The notes under the pieces are model-generated. The model did not search any database. It worked only from the letters and a program-made list of their open reading frames with translations, and was not told where the DNA came from. Shown piece after piece: positions 1 to 7,403 of a DNA stretch of 46,932 bases. How positions within the stretch are numbered: the stretch's first letter is position 1; each line of letters starts with the position of its first letter. The position numbers were made by a program, and so were the translations under genes. Source of the DNA: CAZDRI01 sp964508055 (GTDB lineage Bacteria; Pseudomonadota; Gammaproteobacteria; PS1; Pseudothioglobaceae); NCBI GenBank assembly GCA_964508055.1, contig CAZDRI010000013.1, forward strand, positions 1 to 46,932, given 5' to 3'.

Positions 1-140
1 ACTTTCATAACAATACTTTAGCATACTTTTAAACATGCTTAAGTTGTCATGACCCTTAAAATAATTATAAAAGTGTGTGTATTGGACGCCTACACAGGGT
101 AAAAAAAATATTGCTTGTGGTATAATGCTTTGGTCTCTTG

Positions 141-215
141 TAGCTTGATGGGATTCGAACCCATATATTCCTAAGTGAGTAAGCCAAGGGCTTTATCCAA
201 TTAAGCTACGAGCGC
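141..215 (-). pseudogene. Degenerate tRNA-Arg-like gene
   Basis: Read on the minus strand, the 5' part looks like a proteobacterial tRNA-Arg: acceptor strand GCGCTCG, then a perfect 4-bp D stem (GCTT/AAGC). The T arm is also perfect (ATGGG, loop TTCGAAT, CCCAT). The acceptor 3' strand is CAAGCTA where CGAGCGC is expected, so three of seven pairs fail. The anticodon arm (CTTGG, CTTACTC, then ACTTAG) does not close and has a pyrimidine at position 37. There is no encoded CCA. I read it as a decayed tRNA gene; the arginine identity rests only on the 5' half. Confidence 0.55.
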
Positions 216-247
216 ATAGGCAAAACAAAACAAACAAAGACAAATAT

Positions 248-282
248 TTCAGTTGCTGAGTTTTTAGGTTATGATGTGTTGG
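248..282 (+). repeat. 35-bp direct repeat, copy 1 (left of DUF1640-like gene)
   Basis: It begins TTCAGTTGCT and ends near TGATGTGTTG. It matches 580-614 at about 29 of 34 positions in the same orientation. Both copies can be read in one frame as related peptide tails (SVAEFLGYDVL here, SVATFLDCDVL in copy 2), so they could be remnants of a duplicated coding end. Confidence 0.6.
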
Positions 283-353
283 TATATAAAATTAAAATTG
301 ATAATTTTTAAATTTGAGCAAGATAAAATAAACAATTAGACTGGGATAAAAAA

Positions 354-566
354 ATGGATACATTAAAAATAGCAAATACTTTACAAAACGCAGGGTTTGA
401 AAGAAAACAATCAGAAACACTTGCAGAACTTTTTAAAAAAGAATCAGCAAAAAAAAGGTTGATTAGATTAGAAATATTGAGCATAGCAACTATAGCATTT
501 GGTGCTGTTGCTTTTGGCTATTTAGTCAGCCTATTAAATACAATTTATTTCAAAAATTTAGTTTAA
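354..566 (+). CDS. Small coiled-coil/membrane protein, DUF1640-like
   Basis: This is a 70-residue protein of unknown function. The N-terminal half is a charged helix (residues about 3-40) with the pattern of DUF1640 proteins: a 'D-T-x-K/L...L..AGF...Q.E.LA.LF' start. A single transmembrane helix follows at about residues 43-64. It is shorter than usual DUF1640 members, so it may be a truncated family member. A weak GGGA lies before the ATG. It stands alone between a decayed tRNA gene and tRNA-Ser and is bracketed by 35-bp direct repeats, which suggests a locus that has been rearranged. The family call is from memory of the pattern and is moderate at best. Confidence 0.55.
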   Translation: MDTLKIANTLQNAGFERKQSETLAELFKKESAKKRLIRLEILSIATIAFGAVAFGYLVSLLNTIYFKNLV

Positions 567-579
567 AAACTAAAAAAGC

Positions 580-614
580 TTCAGTTGCTACTTTTTTAGA
601 TTGTGATGTGTTGA
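580..614 (+). repeat. 35-bp direct repeat, copy 2 (right of DUF1640-like gene)
   Basis: Partner of 248-282, starting 14 bp after the stop codon of the DUF1640-like gene. The TTCAGTTGCT, TTTTTAG and TGATGTGTTG blocks are conserved; the differences cluster between them. Confidence 0.6.
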
Positions 615-824
615 AGTAGTCAGAAATCCTGAAAAAAAAACCTATTGAACAAAATAACAGCGCTAAATTTTGCGAAAATTAGCTAATACTATAGCTTATT
701 TAAGGTGAAAACTTCTAAAATATAGTAAATATGAAAGCCATTCTCTCCATAAAGCCTTGTGGTTAAAATGTGGTTAGATATTTAATTTCTAACCTTATAG
801 CCTGCTATTTTAAGTTGAAAAATT

Positions 825-914
825 TGGCGGAGAGACTGGGATTTGAACCCAGGAGGGGCTCTCACCCCTGCCGGTTTTCAAGACCGGTACATTCAACCGC
901 TCTGTCATCTCTCC
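825..914 (-). tRNA. tRNA-Ser (anticodon UGA)
   Basis: The acceptor stem GGAGAGA pairs with TCTCTCC and the 3' CCA is encoded (TGG on the plus strand at 825-827). The anticodon stem CCGGT/ACCGG carries the loop CTTGAAA, giving anticodon TGA. A long variable arm follows (around GCAGGGGTGAGAGCCCCTC), as expected for a class II serine tRNA, then the T arm CTGGG/CCCAG with loop TTCAAAT. All stems look intact, in contrast to the degenerate tRNA nearby. Confidence 0.95.
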
Positions 915-1010
915 AAAAGTGGGTAATAATACCGTAAATTTTTATAATTAGACTACATTTTTAAGTATAATTTGGCGTTTTTATTCATTTAAAATAAGGT
1001 ATTAATAGTT

Positions 1011-1247
1011 ATGGCAAAAGTATGTCAAGTAACAGGCAAGCGGCCAATAAGTGGTAATAATGTTTCTCATGCCCATAATAAAACTCGTCGCCGTTTTTAT
1101 CCAAATTTACACACACATAGGTTTTGGGTAGAAAATGAAAATAGATTTGTAAAACTAAAACTTAGTGCTAAAGGTTTGAGGGTTATTGACAAAAAAGGCA
1201 TAGATACAGTATTAAAAGAAATCCGTAAGCGTGATGGAAAAATATAA
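1011..1247 (+). CDS. rpmB: 50S ribosomal protein L28
   Basis: L28 is a small protein of the large ribosomal subunit. The 78-residue product has the full family pattern: MAKVCQVTGKRP at the start, the histidine-rich N-V-S-H-A-H-N-K-T-R-R-R-F motif, then the W-V-E-N-E-x-R-F-V-K-L-K-L-S core. The length matches the usual 78 residues. A TATAAT box at 966-971 is well placed as the -10 of a promoter, though no good -35 is visible. rpmG follows after 12 bp, the usual rpmB-rpmG pairing. Confidence 0.97.
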   Translation: MAKVCQVTGKRPISGNNVSHAHNKTRRRFYPNLHTHRFWVENENRFVKLKLSAKGLRVIDKKGIDTVLKEIRKRDGKI

Positions 1248-1259
1248 GGGTAACAAACA

Positions 1260-1415
1260 ATGAGAGATAAAATTAAATTAGTATCTACAGCAAAAACAGG
1301 TCATTTCTATACCACAACTAAAAATAAGAAAAAAGCTTCTGATAAATGGAAAGTAAAAAAATATGACCCAGTTGTGCGCAAGCATGTTATTTATAAAGAA
1401 GAAAAAATAAAATAA
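1260..1415 (+). CDS. rpmG: 50S ribosomal protein L33
   Basis: L33 is a small protein of the large ribosomal subunit. The frame encodes 51 residues starting MRDKIKLVSTAKTGHFYTTT and ending in a lysine-rich tail. It contains the family's T-G-H-F-Y-T-T-x-K-N-K motif and the Y-D-P-V-V-R-K-H-V core. Its length is typical of proteobacterial L33. It sits directly behind rpmB, presumably on the same transcript. It lacks the paired zinc-ribbon cysteines found in some L33 variants, so it is the C-minus form. Confidence 0.96.
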   Translation: MRDKIKLVSTAKTGHFYTTTKNKKKASDKWKVKKYDPVVRKHVIYKEEKIK

Positions 1416-1434
1416 ATTAAGAAAATTACGACAA

Positions 1435-1457
1435 TTTTAGAGGCTTTTTTTCTAAAA
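1435..1457 (+). terminator. Weak hairpin after rpmG
   Basis: A 7-bp perfect arm pair (TTTTAGA / TCTAAAA) lies 20 bp after the rpmG stop, with T-rich sequence in the loop and after the stem. The stem is too AT-rich to be a convincing intrinsic terminator, but no other candidate follows rpmBG. Confidence 0.3.
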
Positions 1458-1660
1458 ATTTTCTCTCTATTATAAGAACCGCAAACCCTAATTTATATCC
1501 AAAAACTAACAATACCCACCTCTTCCATCCAAATACATTGCACTACTAATATCTGTTTCAGTTTTGGTAATGTTTGGTAATATAATTGCAGAGTAGTTTA
1601 TAACAATTTAATACTACTCATTAAATAATAAATGAATGGAAAAGTTGTATGCATCCAGCA

Positions 1661-1697
1661 CATATTGCACTGCTATGCTAATAATCAGTGCAATATG
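1661..1697. repeat. Perfect 12-bp inverted repeat
   Basis: The arms CATATTGCACTG (1661-1672) and CAGTGCAATATG (1686-1697) are exact reverse complements separated by 13 bp. No T-run follows on either side, so it is not a standard terminator. It could be a protein-binding site or part of a structured RNA. Confidence 0.75.
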
Positions 1698-1902
1698 CCT
1701 TGTATCTTAAATATTTGTGTAAATAATCATTTTTTTTGATATTTTAACTACACTATCCAATGGTGATTGAATAAGAGGATAGAGATGTTGTTATGTTTCT
1801 AAGATTTAAAAACCTGTAGTTCAGGTTAGCACCTTTTAACTTCATTAGATACGAACACAAACAAAAGTTAAAAATTACCTTTATTTTGCTTGGTAATGCG
1901 TT

Positions 1903-1908
1903 TATAAT
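1903..1908 (+). promoter_or_regulatory. Candidate -10 box of the rplM-rpsI promoter
   Basis: An exact TATAAT lies 37 bp before the rplM start codon. The sequence 17 bp upstream (TTTATT) is a poor -35 element, so this rests on the -10 match and position alone. Confidence 0.4.
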
Positions 1909-1944
1909 TTATAGATTTTTTGTCATTTATAATTTAGAGAAACA

Positions 1945-2373
1945 ATGAAGACATTTAGTGTCAAAGGACATGAGGTAAAAAGAGATTGGTTTTTAGTAGA
2001 TGCTGATGGTAAAACATTAGGCAGATTAGCATCTGAAATAGCAAAAAGACTGCGAGGAAAGCATAAGGCAGAGTACACTCCTCATGTTGATACTGGTGAT
2101 TATATAGTAGTGATTAATGCTAAAAAAGTGCATGTAACAGGAAATAAATATAAAAATAAAATGTATCATCATCACACTGGTTATATAGGTAATTTAAAAT
2201 CAATTAATTTTGCCACTATGATTGAAAGAAAACCTGAAGAAGTAATAAGATTTGCTGTTAAGGGTATGTTACCTAAAGGACCTCTTGGCAGACAAATGAT
2301 AAAAAAAATGAAAGTATATAAAGACGATAATCACCGTCATCATGCTCAACAACCAGTTAATTTAGAAATTTAA
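1945..2373 (+). CDS. rplM: 50S ribosomal protein L13
   Basis: L13 is a primary 23S rRNA-binding protein of the large subunit. The 142-residue length is exactly typical. Family landmarks are W-F-L-V-D-A-D-G-K-T-L-G-R-L-A-S near residues 16-31, the K-x-x-x-T-P-H-V-D-T-G-D-Y-V/I segment, the Y-x-H-T-G-Y region, and V-K-G-M-L-P-K-G-P-L-G-R at about 105-116. rpsI follows after 15 bp, the conserved rplM-rpsI operon. Autoregulation by L13 is known in enterobacteria; whether the hairpins in the leader here serve that purpose is unknown. Confidence 0.97.
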   Translation: MKTFSVKGHEVKRDWFLVDADGKTLGRLASEIAKRLRGKHKAEYTPHVDTGDYIVVINAKKVHVTGNKYKNKMYHHHTGYIGNLKSINFATMIERKPEEVIRFAVKGMLPKGPLGRQMIKKMKVYKDDNHRHHAQQPVNLEI

Positions 2374-2388
2374 AAAAAATAAGAATAC

Positions 2389-2787
2389 ATGGCTACAAAT
2401 AACACAACATATTATGCAACTGGAAAAAGAAAAACTTCTGTTGCAAGAGTTTATATGACTAAAGGTAAAGGTAATATCACAGTAAATAAAAAAGATATAT
2501 CACAATATTTCGGCAGAGAAACTGCAAGTATGATTATTAATCAACCTTTAGAAGTTGTTGATATGATGAATAAATTTGACTTCAATGTCATTGTTCAAGG
2601 TGGTGGAAATACTGGTCAAGCTGGAGCTATAAAACACGGCATAACTAAAATTCTAGTTGATTATGATGAAAGTCATAGATTAGAGCTGCGTAAAATTGGT
2701 TTTCTTACTAGAGATTCTAGAAAAGTTGAAAGGAAGAAAATTGGTTTACATAAAGCTAGAAAAAAACCTCAATTTTCTAAAAGATAA
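2389..2787 (+). CDS. rpsI: 30S ribosomal protein S9
   Basis: S9 is a small-subunit protein whose C-terminal tail reaches the P-site tRNA. The 132-residue product has the Y-A-T-G-K-R-K-T-S-V-A-R-V motif (residues 9-21), the V-Q-G-G-G-x-T-G-Q-A-G-A-I-x-H-G-I core, and ends in the universal K-x-P-Q-F-S-K-R. The length is normal. It is the second gene of the rplM-rpsI operon. Confidence 0.97.
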   Translation: MATNNTTYYATGKRKTSVARVYMTKGKGNITVNKKDISQYFGRETASMIINQPLEVVDMMNKFDFNVIVQGGGNTGQAGAIKHGITKILVDYDESHRLELRKIGFLTRDSRKVERKKIGLHKARKKPQFSKR

Positions 2788-2824
2788 ATTTTTACTGTTA
2801 AAATTAGCATTTATTATAATTATT

Positions 2825-2845
2825 TGGTTTTTATATAAAAAACCA
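2825..2845 (+). terminator. AT-rich hairpin after rpsI
   Basis: TGGTTTTT and AAAAACCA form an 8-bp stem around a short loop in the gap between rpsI and the glycosyltransferase. The stem's own T and A runs resemble a bidirectional terminator, but no T-tract follows and the GC content of the stem is low. Confidence 0.3.
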
Positions 2846-2859
2846 TACAATTTATATTT

Positions 2860-3567
2860 ATGGAATTAACAATAGTAATCCCTGTTTATAATGAATATGA
2901 AAATATCAATAGCCTTATAAATGAGATTATTGCAACTTTTAATGATACTAACATCAACTATCAAATATTATTTATAAATGATGGCAGCACCGATGACAGT
3001 TATAGTTTATTGAAAGATAAAAGCAAGGAATATGAATTTTGTGATGCTATCCATCATAAAAAATCAATGGGACAAAGCTATGCTGTAGTTACTGGGGTCT
3101 TGAATGCTAAAGCTGATATAATCGCCACTGTTGATGGTGATGGGCAAAATGACCCTAAAGATATTTTAAAACTATATAAATACTTTAATAACAATGAAAT
3201 AGATTTAGTAATAGGTAATAGAATAAATCGTAAAGATACTTGGTTAAAACGTATTTCTTCAAAAGTTGCTAATTATATTCGTAGCAGTATGTTAAAAGAT
3301 GACACTTTAGATAGTGGTTGTGCATTAAAAGTTTTCACAAAAGATACTTTTTTAAAACTACCAAGATTTGATCATATGCATCGTTATCTACCAGCTCTTA
3401 TTTTAAGAGATAAAGGCATAGTTCATTCTGTAGCTGTTAATCACAGACATAGAATAAAAGGCAAATCAAAGTATGGCATTCATAACAGACTCTGGGTAGG
3501 TATAGTTGATTTATTAGGAGTAAAATGGCTTATAAAAAGAGCTAAAAACCCAAAAATATTACAATAA
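2860..3567 (+). CDS. Family 2 glycosyltransferase (dolichyl-phosphate mannose synthase/ArnC-like)
   Basis: The protein has 235 residues and an inverting GT-A fold. Visible motifs are the T-I-V-I-P-V-Y-N-E start (residues 3-11), N-D-G-S-T-D-D-S (about 40-47), the metal-binding D-G-D-G-Q-N-D-P (about 92-99), G-N-R around 121 and D-S-G-C-A-L-K-V-F near 152. There is no C-terminal transmembrane pair, so it is the soluble/peripheral form that transfers a sugar to a polyprenyl phosphate. The C-terminal G-V-x-W-L-x-K-R-A segment is common in the proteobacterial subgroup. Donor and product cannot be read from the sequence. It probably shares a transcript with the antiporter gene 28 bp downstream. Confidence 0.85.
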   Translation: MELTIVIPVYNEYENINSLINEIIATFNDTNINYQILFINDGSTDDSYSLLKDKSKEYEFCDAIHHKKSMGQSYAVVTGVLNAKADIIATVDGDGQNDPKDILKLYKYFNNNEIDLVIGNRINRKDTWLKRISSKVANYIRSSMLKDDTLDSGCALKVFTKDTFLKLPRFDHMHRYLPALILRDKGIVHSVAVNHRHRIKGKSKYGIHNRLWVGIVDLLGVKWLIKRAKNPKILQ

Positions 3568-3595
3568 TATATGAACAAATTTTTAACGAAAAAGC

Positions 3596-4786
3596 ATGCC
3601 GACTCATAGTTTATTTTTAAACTTATTAATAATATTAATCACTGCAAGAGTATTTGCAGAGATAGCAGTGCGTTTAAATATTCCTTCAGTTATAGGTGAA
3701 ATGCTGGCAGGAATAATAATAGGTCCTAGTGTTTTAGGGTTTGTAGAGCCTCAACAAATTATTAAATATTTAGCTGAAATAGGCATAATTTTATTGCTCT
3801 TTAAAGTAGGGTTAGAAACAAATGTAAAAAAATTAATTCATAATGGAGTTAAATCTTCATTAGTAGCTTTAACTGGTTTTTTTCTACCTTTAATATTTGG
3901 ATTTAGTTTAAGTTATTGGACTTTTGGCTTCTCAGTATTAGTATCACTTATGATTGGCGCAACTCTTACTGCTACTAGTATAGGTATAACAATTAGAATA
4001 TTATCAAGCATTAATATCCAAAAAACCTCTGGAGGACAAATCATATTAGGGGCTGCTGTTTTAGATGATATATTAGGTGTTATACTGCTCACTATACTAT
4101 ACGAGTTTTCTAAACATGGAGAAGTGAGTGTTGTAAATGTTGGTAAGATTTTATTATTTATAGCTGCATTTTTTATAACTGCTCCAATTGTAGCAAAGCT
4201 TATATCATCATTTATTAAGAAGTTTGATAACTATGACCATTTGCCAGGACTGCTGCCTACAACCATATTAGCTTTAATATTATTCTTTGGGTGGCTAGCC
4301 CATATTTTTAATGTGCCTGAGATATTAGGAGGGTTTGCCGCAGGTTTAGCTCTATCACGAAGATTTTTCTTACCATTTGGATCGTTCCTACACTCTGATA
4401 AAAAATTCGCCCATAATATTAGAAAACAAATGTTGCCAATAATGCATTTATTTATTCCAATATTTTTTGTATACATAGGGTTGTCATTTAACCTTAACAG
4501 CATAGATTGGGGCTCTCCTTACATTTGGGTGCTTTCACTATCAATATTGTTTTTTGCTGTTATCGGTAAGTTATTTAGTGCCTTATTTATTACAGAAAAA
4601 CTTTCAAAAAAAATATTAATTGGTTTAGCTATGATACCCAGAGGGGAAATTGGTCTTGTTTTTGCTGAACTAGGTAGGAAAACCAATATATTTAATGATG
4701 AAATTTATGCTACTATGCTGATAGTTATTTTACTATCTACATTAATACCACCATTTATCATGAAGTGGTATTGTAAAAAAATGTGA
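3596..4786 (+). CDS. Cation:proton antiporter, CPA2/KefB-like membrane domain
   Basis: This 396-residue integral membrane protein has about 11-13 hydrophobic helices. The N-terminal segment (A-E-I-A-V-R-L-N-I-P-S-V-I-G-E-M-L-A-G, residues about 21-39) is the classic start of CPA2 antiporters. The V-L-D-D-I-L-G-V-I-L motif (around 155-164) contains the acidic pair expected in the ion-binding site. The length covers only the membrane domain; the C-terminal TrkA-N/RCK nucleotide-binding domain of KefB/KefC is absent, as in many Na+/H+ exchangers of this family. The exchanged cation (Na+ or K+) cannot be decided. Confidence 0.85.
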   Translation: MPTHSLFLNLLIILITARVFAEIAVRLNIPSVIGEMLAGIIIGPSVLGFVEPQQIIKYLAEIGIILLLFKVGLETNVKKLIHNGVKSSLVALTGFFLPLIFGFSLSYWTFGFSVLVSLMIGATLTATSIGITIRILSSINIQKTSGGQIILGAAVLDDILGVILLTILYEFSKHGEVSVVNVGKILLFIAAFFITAPIVAKLISSFIKKFDNYDHLPGLLPTTILALILFFGWLAHIFNVPEILGGFAAGLALSRRFFLPFGSFLHSDKKFAHNIRKQMLPIMHLFIPIFFVYIGLSFNLNSIDWGSPYIWVLSLSILFFAVIGKLFSALFITEKLSKKILIGLAMIPRGEIGLVFAELGRKTNIFNDEIYATMLIVILLSTLIPPFIMKWYCKKM

Positions 4787-4873
4787 AAAAATACTAACTA
4801 ATGATTAAGTAAAAAACTTATAAACTAAACTTTACTCTTTCTCTAATCTCCTTTTTTGTAAAGCACTATTTGA

Positions 4874-4900
4874 GACCTTTGTGTTATTAACTATTTTTTT
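4874..4900 (+). repeat. Shared block, copy 1 (pairs with about 46786-46812)
   Basis: The run beginning CCTTTGTGTTATTAACTATT recurs without mismatch near 46787 in the same orientation and is followed in both places by a T-run. It lies next to REP-like palindromes at both sites, although the palindromes there are in the opposite orientation and order. Confidence 0.75.
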
Positions 4901-4908
4901 TAATTTAT

Positions 4909-4995
4909 CGTCATGCTGCCCTGAACTAAATTCAGGGTGACCAAAGCATTTCAGCATCTCATAAGCCTTTCATAGATTCTGAACCAAGTTCAGAA
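4909..4995 (+). repeat. REP-like palindrome pair
   Basis: Two short palindromes of one family occur in tandem: CCCTGAA-CTAAA-TTCAGGG at 4919-4937 and TTCTGAA-CCAAG-TTCAGAA at 4977-4995. Both are followed by the related strings ATTTCAGCATCTCATAAG and ATTTCAGTATCTCATAAG. The leading CGTCATGCTGCCCTGAA recurs inverted at about 46705-46732. This looks like a dispersed intergenic palindromic repeat family. Confidence 0.8.
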
Positions 4996-5107
4996 CGACA
5001 AAATATTTCAGTATCTCATAAGTCTTCTACAGATTATTGCAAAGGTGTAAAGGTATTTATCTGGGACTTTTCTTTAATACATAATCTAAGAACATGTCAT
5101 TATATAA

Positions 5108-5254
5108 ATTGCAAAACAGCTTATTGGGGATGGAGTTTGAGGAAGGAGAGGAACATTGTTGCAGTAACTTATTGGTTTTGCCCCCTTCTTCATACAAATA
5201 ACTTGGGTAAAGATGTTGTAAAATGTGCTTTTTACATTTTGCAACACTCTTATA
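5108..5254 (+). repeat. 147-bp dispersed repeat, copy A (MITE-like)
   Basis: It runs from ATTGCAAAACAGCTTATT to CACTCTTATA and is almost identical to copy B (7170-7317), differing by a few substitutions and one 1-bp indel. The ends carry the 8-bp inverted repeat TTGCAAAA/TTTTGCAA. A 12-bp hairpin, GTTGTAAAATGT and ACATTTTGCAAC, occupies 5215-5245. It has no coding capacity, which fits a miniature non-autonomous mobile element or REP-like unit. Confidence 0.85.
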
Positions 5255-5322
5255 CAGTCTTAAATCTAAAAATTATTAAATCATACTTCTCTATAGATTT
5301 TATTAATTGTTGAATTTGAATT

Positions 5323-7125
5323 TTATTTAGAATTTTCTATTATATTTTTAACGCTCAAACCATATTTATCCCAAAGTTCGCTTTGGGTTCCTTGTTCACC
5401 AAACTCATCAGCTAAGGCTATTATTTTCAGCTTAATTTTAATATTGTTTTGAGTTATAAATTCTGCAACCCCACTGCCGGCTCCACCTTTTAAGGTATTA
5501 TCTTCTACAGTAATTATTTTTTTATGAGTTTGGCATATCTCTAAAATTAGTTCTTCATCTAATGGTTTTATAAAACGCATATCAACTACTGTTGCATTTA
5601 ATTTCTTAGCAGCTTTTTTACTGATTTTTAAGGTTGTGCCAAAAGATAATATTGCTGTTTTTTTACCATTTTTTATAATTTTCGCTTTAGCTAAAGGAAT
5701 TACTTCATCAATATCATTTATCTTTTTAATATCACTAATCCCTCTTGGGTAACGCACACATACAGGAGTATTTATTTTATAAGCTGTGTTTAGCATTTTA
5801 TAAGTTTCAATAGCATCACTTGGAGCCATTATAGTAATATTAGGGATACATCTTAAATAGCTCAAATCAAAAACACCAGCATGAGTAGCACCATCACTGC
5901 CCACAATACCAGCTCTATCTATAGCAAATACCACGCTTAAATTTTGAATAGCAATATCATGGATAAGCTGGTCATAACCTCTTTGTAAAAATGTAGAATA
6001 AATTGCAACTACAGGTTTTAAGCCTTGAGTAGCTAAGCCTGCTGCAAAAGTAATAGCATGCTGTTCAGCAATGCCTACATCAAAGTATCTATCAGGGTAG
6101 TTTTTTTCAAATTCTTGCATACCAGAGCCTTCACCCATAGCAGGGGTGATTGCAATAAGTTTTTCATCTTTTTTTGCCATAGCACACAGCCATTTACCAA
6201 AAACTTTACTATAAGAAAGTGATTTATCCTTTTTATCATTTGCAGGAGAAACACCATGAAATTTACTAGGGTTTTCTTCAGCACTTAAAAATCCTTGACC
6301 TTTTTTGGTAACTATATGTAATATCCTTGGTTTTGATTGATTTTTAAGATTAGTTAAAGTTTTAATCATAGTGACAATATCATGTCCATCAATAGGTCCA
6401 AAATAATCAATTCCTAATTCTTCAAATAATGTTCCAGGTAGAATCATACCTTTTAAATGCTCTTCAGAGCGACGAGCAAACTCATGAACAGAAGGTATTT
6501 TTTCTAATAACTTTAACGAACTTTCTTTCATTGTGGAATAAACTTTTCCAGACAATAACTTAGTAAGGTATTTATTTAAAGCGCCTACATTTTTAGATAT
6601 AGACATATCATTGTCATTTAGGATTATAAGTAGGTTTGCATCACTATCGCCTGCATGATTTAATGCCTCAAAAGCCATGCCTCCAGTTAAAGCGCCATCT
6701 CCAATTACTGCAATAGCAGTATTATCTTTTGCATTATATTTATTAGCTATTGCTATACCTAAAGCTGCACTAATTGAGGTGCTAGAATGCCCAGCGCCAA
6801 AAATATCATATTTACTTTCATCTCTTTTAGTAAAACCAGAAATGCCATCTTTTTGTCTTAAAGTGGACATTTTGTCTTTTCTACCTGTTAGGATTTTATG
6901 AGTATAAGATTGGTGGCCTACATCCCAAACAATACTATCATTTGGCACATCAAAAACATAGTGTAGAACAATACTTAATTCTACAGTGCCTAAATTAGGA
7001 GCTAGATGACCTCCAGTTTTTTGCACACTTTCAATTAAAAACTCTCTTATTTCTAAAGCTAATTCAACTAACTCTTCTTTTGATAAGGTTTTTAAATCAG
7101 ATGGGTAATTTATATTATCAAGCAC
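5323..7125 (-). CDS. dxs: 1-deoxy-D-xylulose-5-phosphate synthase
   Basis: Dxs condenses pyruvate and glyceraldehyde 3-phosphate to DXP, the entry step of the MEP isoprenoid pathway, using thiamine diphosphate. The 600-residue protein shows the ThDP motif V-I-G-D-G-A-L-T-G-G-M-A-F-E-A-L-N (about 140-156), L-N-D-N-D-M-S-I, the G-P-I-D-G-H-D segment, the transketolase core D-V-G-I-A-E-Q-H-A-I-T-F-A-A-G, and G-x-D-G-x-T-H-A-G-V-F-D. The length is slightly below the usual 620. The start is GTG; no upstream in-frame ATG fits the family N-terminus (L-D-x-I-N-x-P-x-D-L-K). The gene stands alone between two direct copies of a 147-bp repeat. Confidence 0.96.
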   Translation of the reverse strand: MLDNINYPSDLKTLSKEELVELALEIREFLIESVQKTGGHLAPNLGTVELSIVLHYVFDVPNDSIVWDVGHQSYTHKILTGRKDKMSTLRQKDGISGFTKRDESKYDIFGAGHSSTSISAALGIAIANKYNAKDNTAIAVIGDGALTGGMAFEALNHAGDSDANLLIILNDNDMSISKNVGALNKYLTKLLSGKVYSTMKESSLKLLEKIPSVHEFARRSEEHLKGMILPGTLFEELGIDYFGPIDGHDIVTMIKTLTNLKNQSKPRILHIVTKKGQGFLSAEENPSKFHGVSPANDKKDKSLSYSKVFGKWLCAMAKKDEKLIAITPAMGEGSGMQEFEKNYPDRYFDVGIAEQHAITFAAGLATQGLKPVVAIYSTFLQRGYDQLIHDIAIQNLSVVFAIDRAGIVGSDGATHAGVFDLSYLRCIPNITIMAPSDAIETYKMLNTAYKINTPVCVRYPRGISDIKKINDIDEVIPLAKAKIIKNGKKTAILSFGTTLKISKKAAKKLNATVVDMRFIKPLDEELILEICQTHKKIITVEDNTLKGGAGSGVAEFITQNNIKIKLKIIALADEFGEQGTQSELWDKYGLSVKNIIENSK

Positions 7126-7169
7126 AAGTTTAAATATAAAAAAATTACAATATTATATATAACAAGACT

Positions 7170-7317
7170 ATTGCAAAACAGCTTATTGAGGATGGAGTTT
7201 GAGGAAGAGGAGGAACATTGCTTCAGTAACTTATTGGTTTTGCTCCCCTTCCTCATACAAATAACTTGGGTAAAGATGTTGTAAAATGTGCTTTTTACAT
7301 TTTGCAACACTCTTATA
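7170..7317 (+). repeat. 148-bp dispersed repeat, copy B (MITE-like)
   Basis: Near-identical partner of copy A in the same orientation, lying just upstream of dxs. It carries the same terminal TTGCAAAA/TTTTGCAA repeats and the same 12-bp hairpin (7278-7308). With copy A it brackets dxs as a direct repeat. It fills most of the 278-bp gap between dxs and trhP. Confidence 0.85.
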
Positions 7318-7403
7318 ACTTAGCTAATACTATTCAGGTTGAGCTATTAAATAGCCCAAAAAAAATATTTGTAAAGTTTTGCTTATGTGAGGGATATTTA
7401 CTT

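Larger units (their letters stand above)
1416..1944. other. 529-bp intergenic region upstream of rplM
   Basis: I see no open frame worth calling. It contains the weak hairpin after rpmG, a perfect 12-bp inverted repeat at 1661-1697, a second small hairpin at 1811-1827 (AACCTG, loop TAGTT, CAGGTT), and a TATAAT at 1903-1908 that could be the rplM -10 box. The length is unusual for this compact genome. Confidence 0.6.
4787..5322. other. Repeat-rich intergenic region
   Basis: No gene is visible in these 536 bp. The region contains a 27-bp block shared with the right end of the window (about 4874-4900), two REP-like palindromes and copy A of the 147-bp repeat. It lies downstream of both flanking genes, the antiporter on the plus strand and dxs on the minus strand. 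Confidence 0.8.

Noticed and set aside
4231..4503. 90-codon minus-strand frame inside the antiporter gene
   Set aside because: It lies fully within a well-supported coding gene, shows no family pattern and has no start signals.
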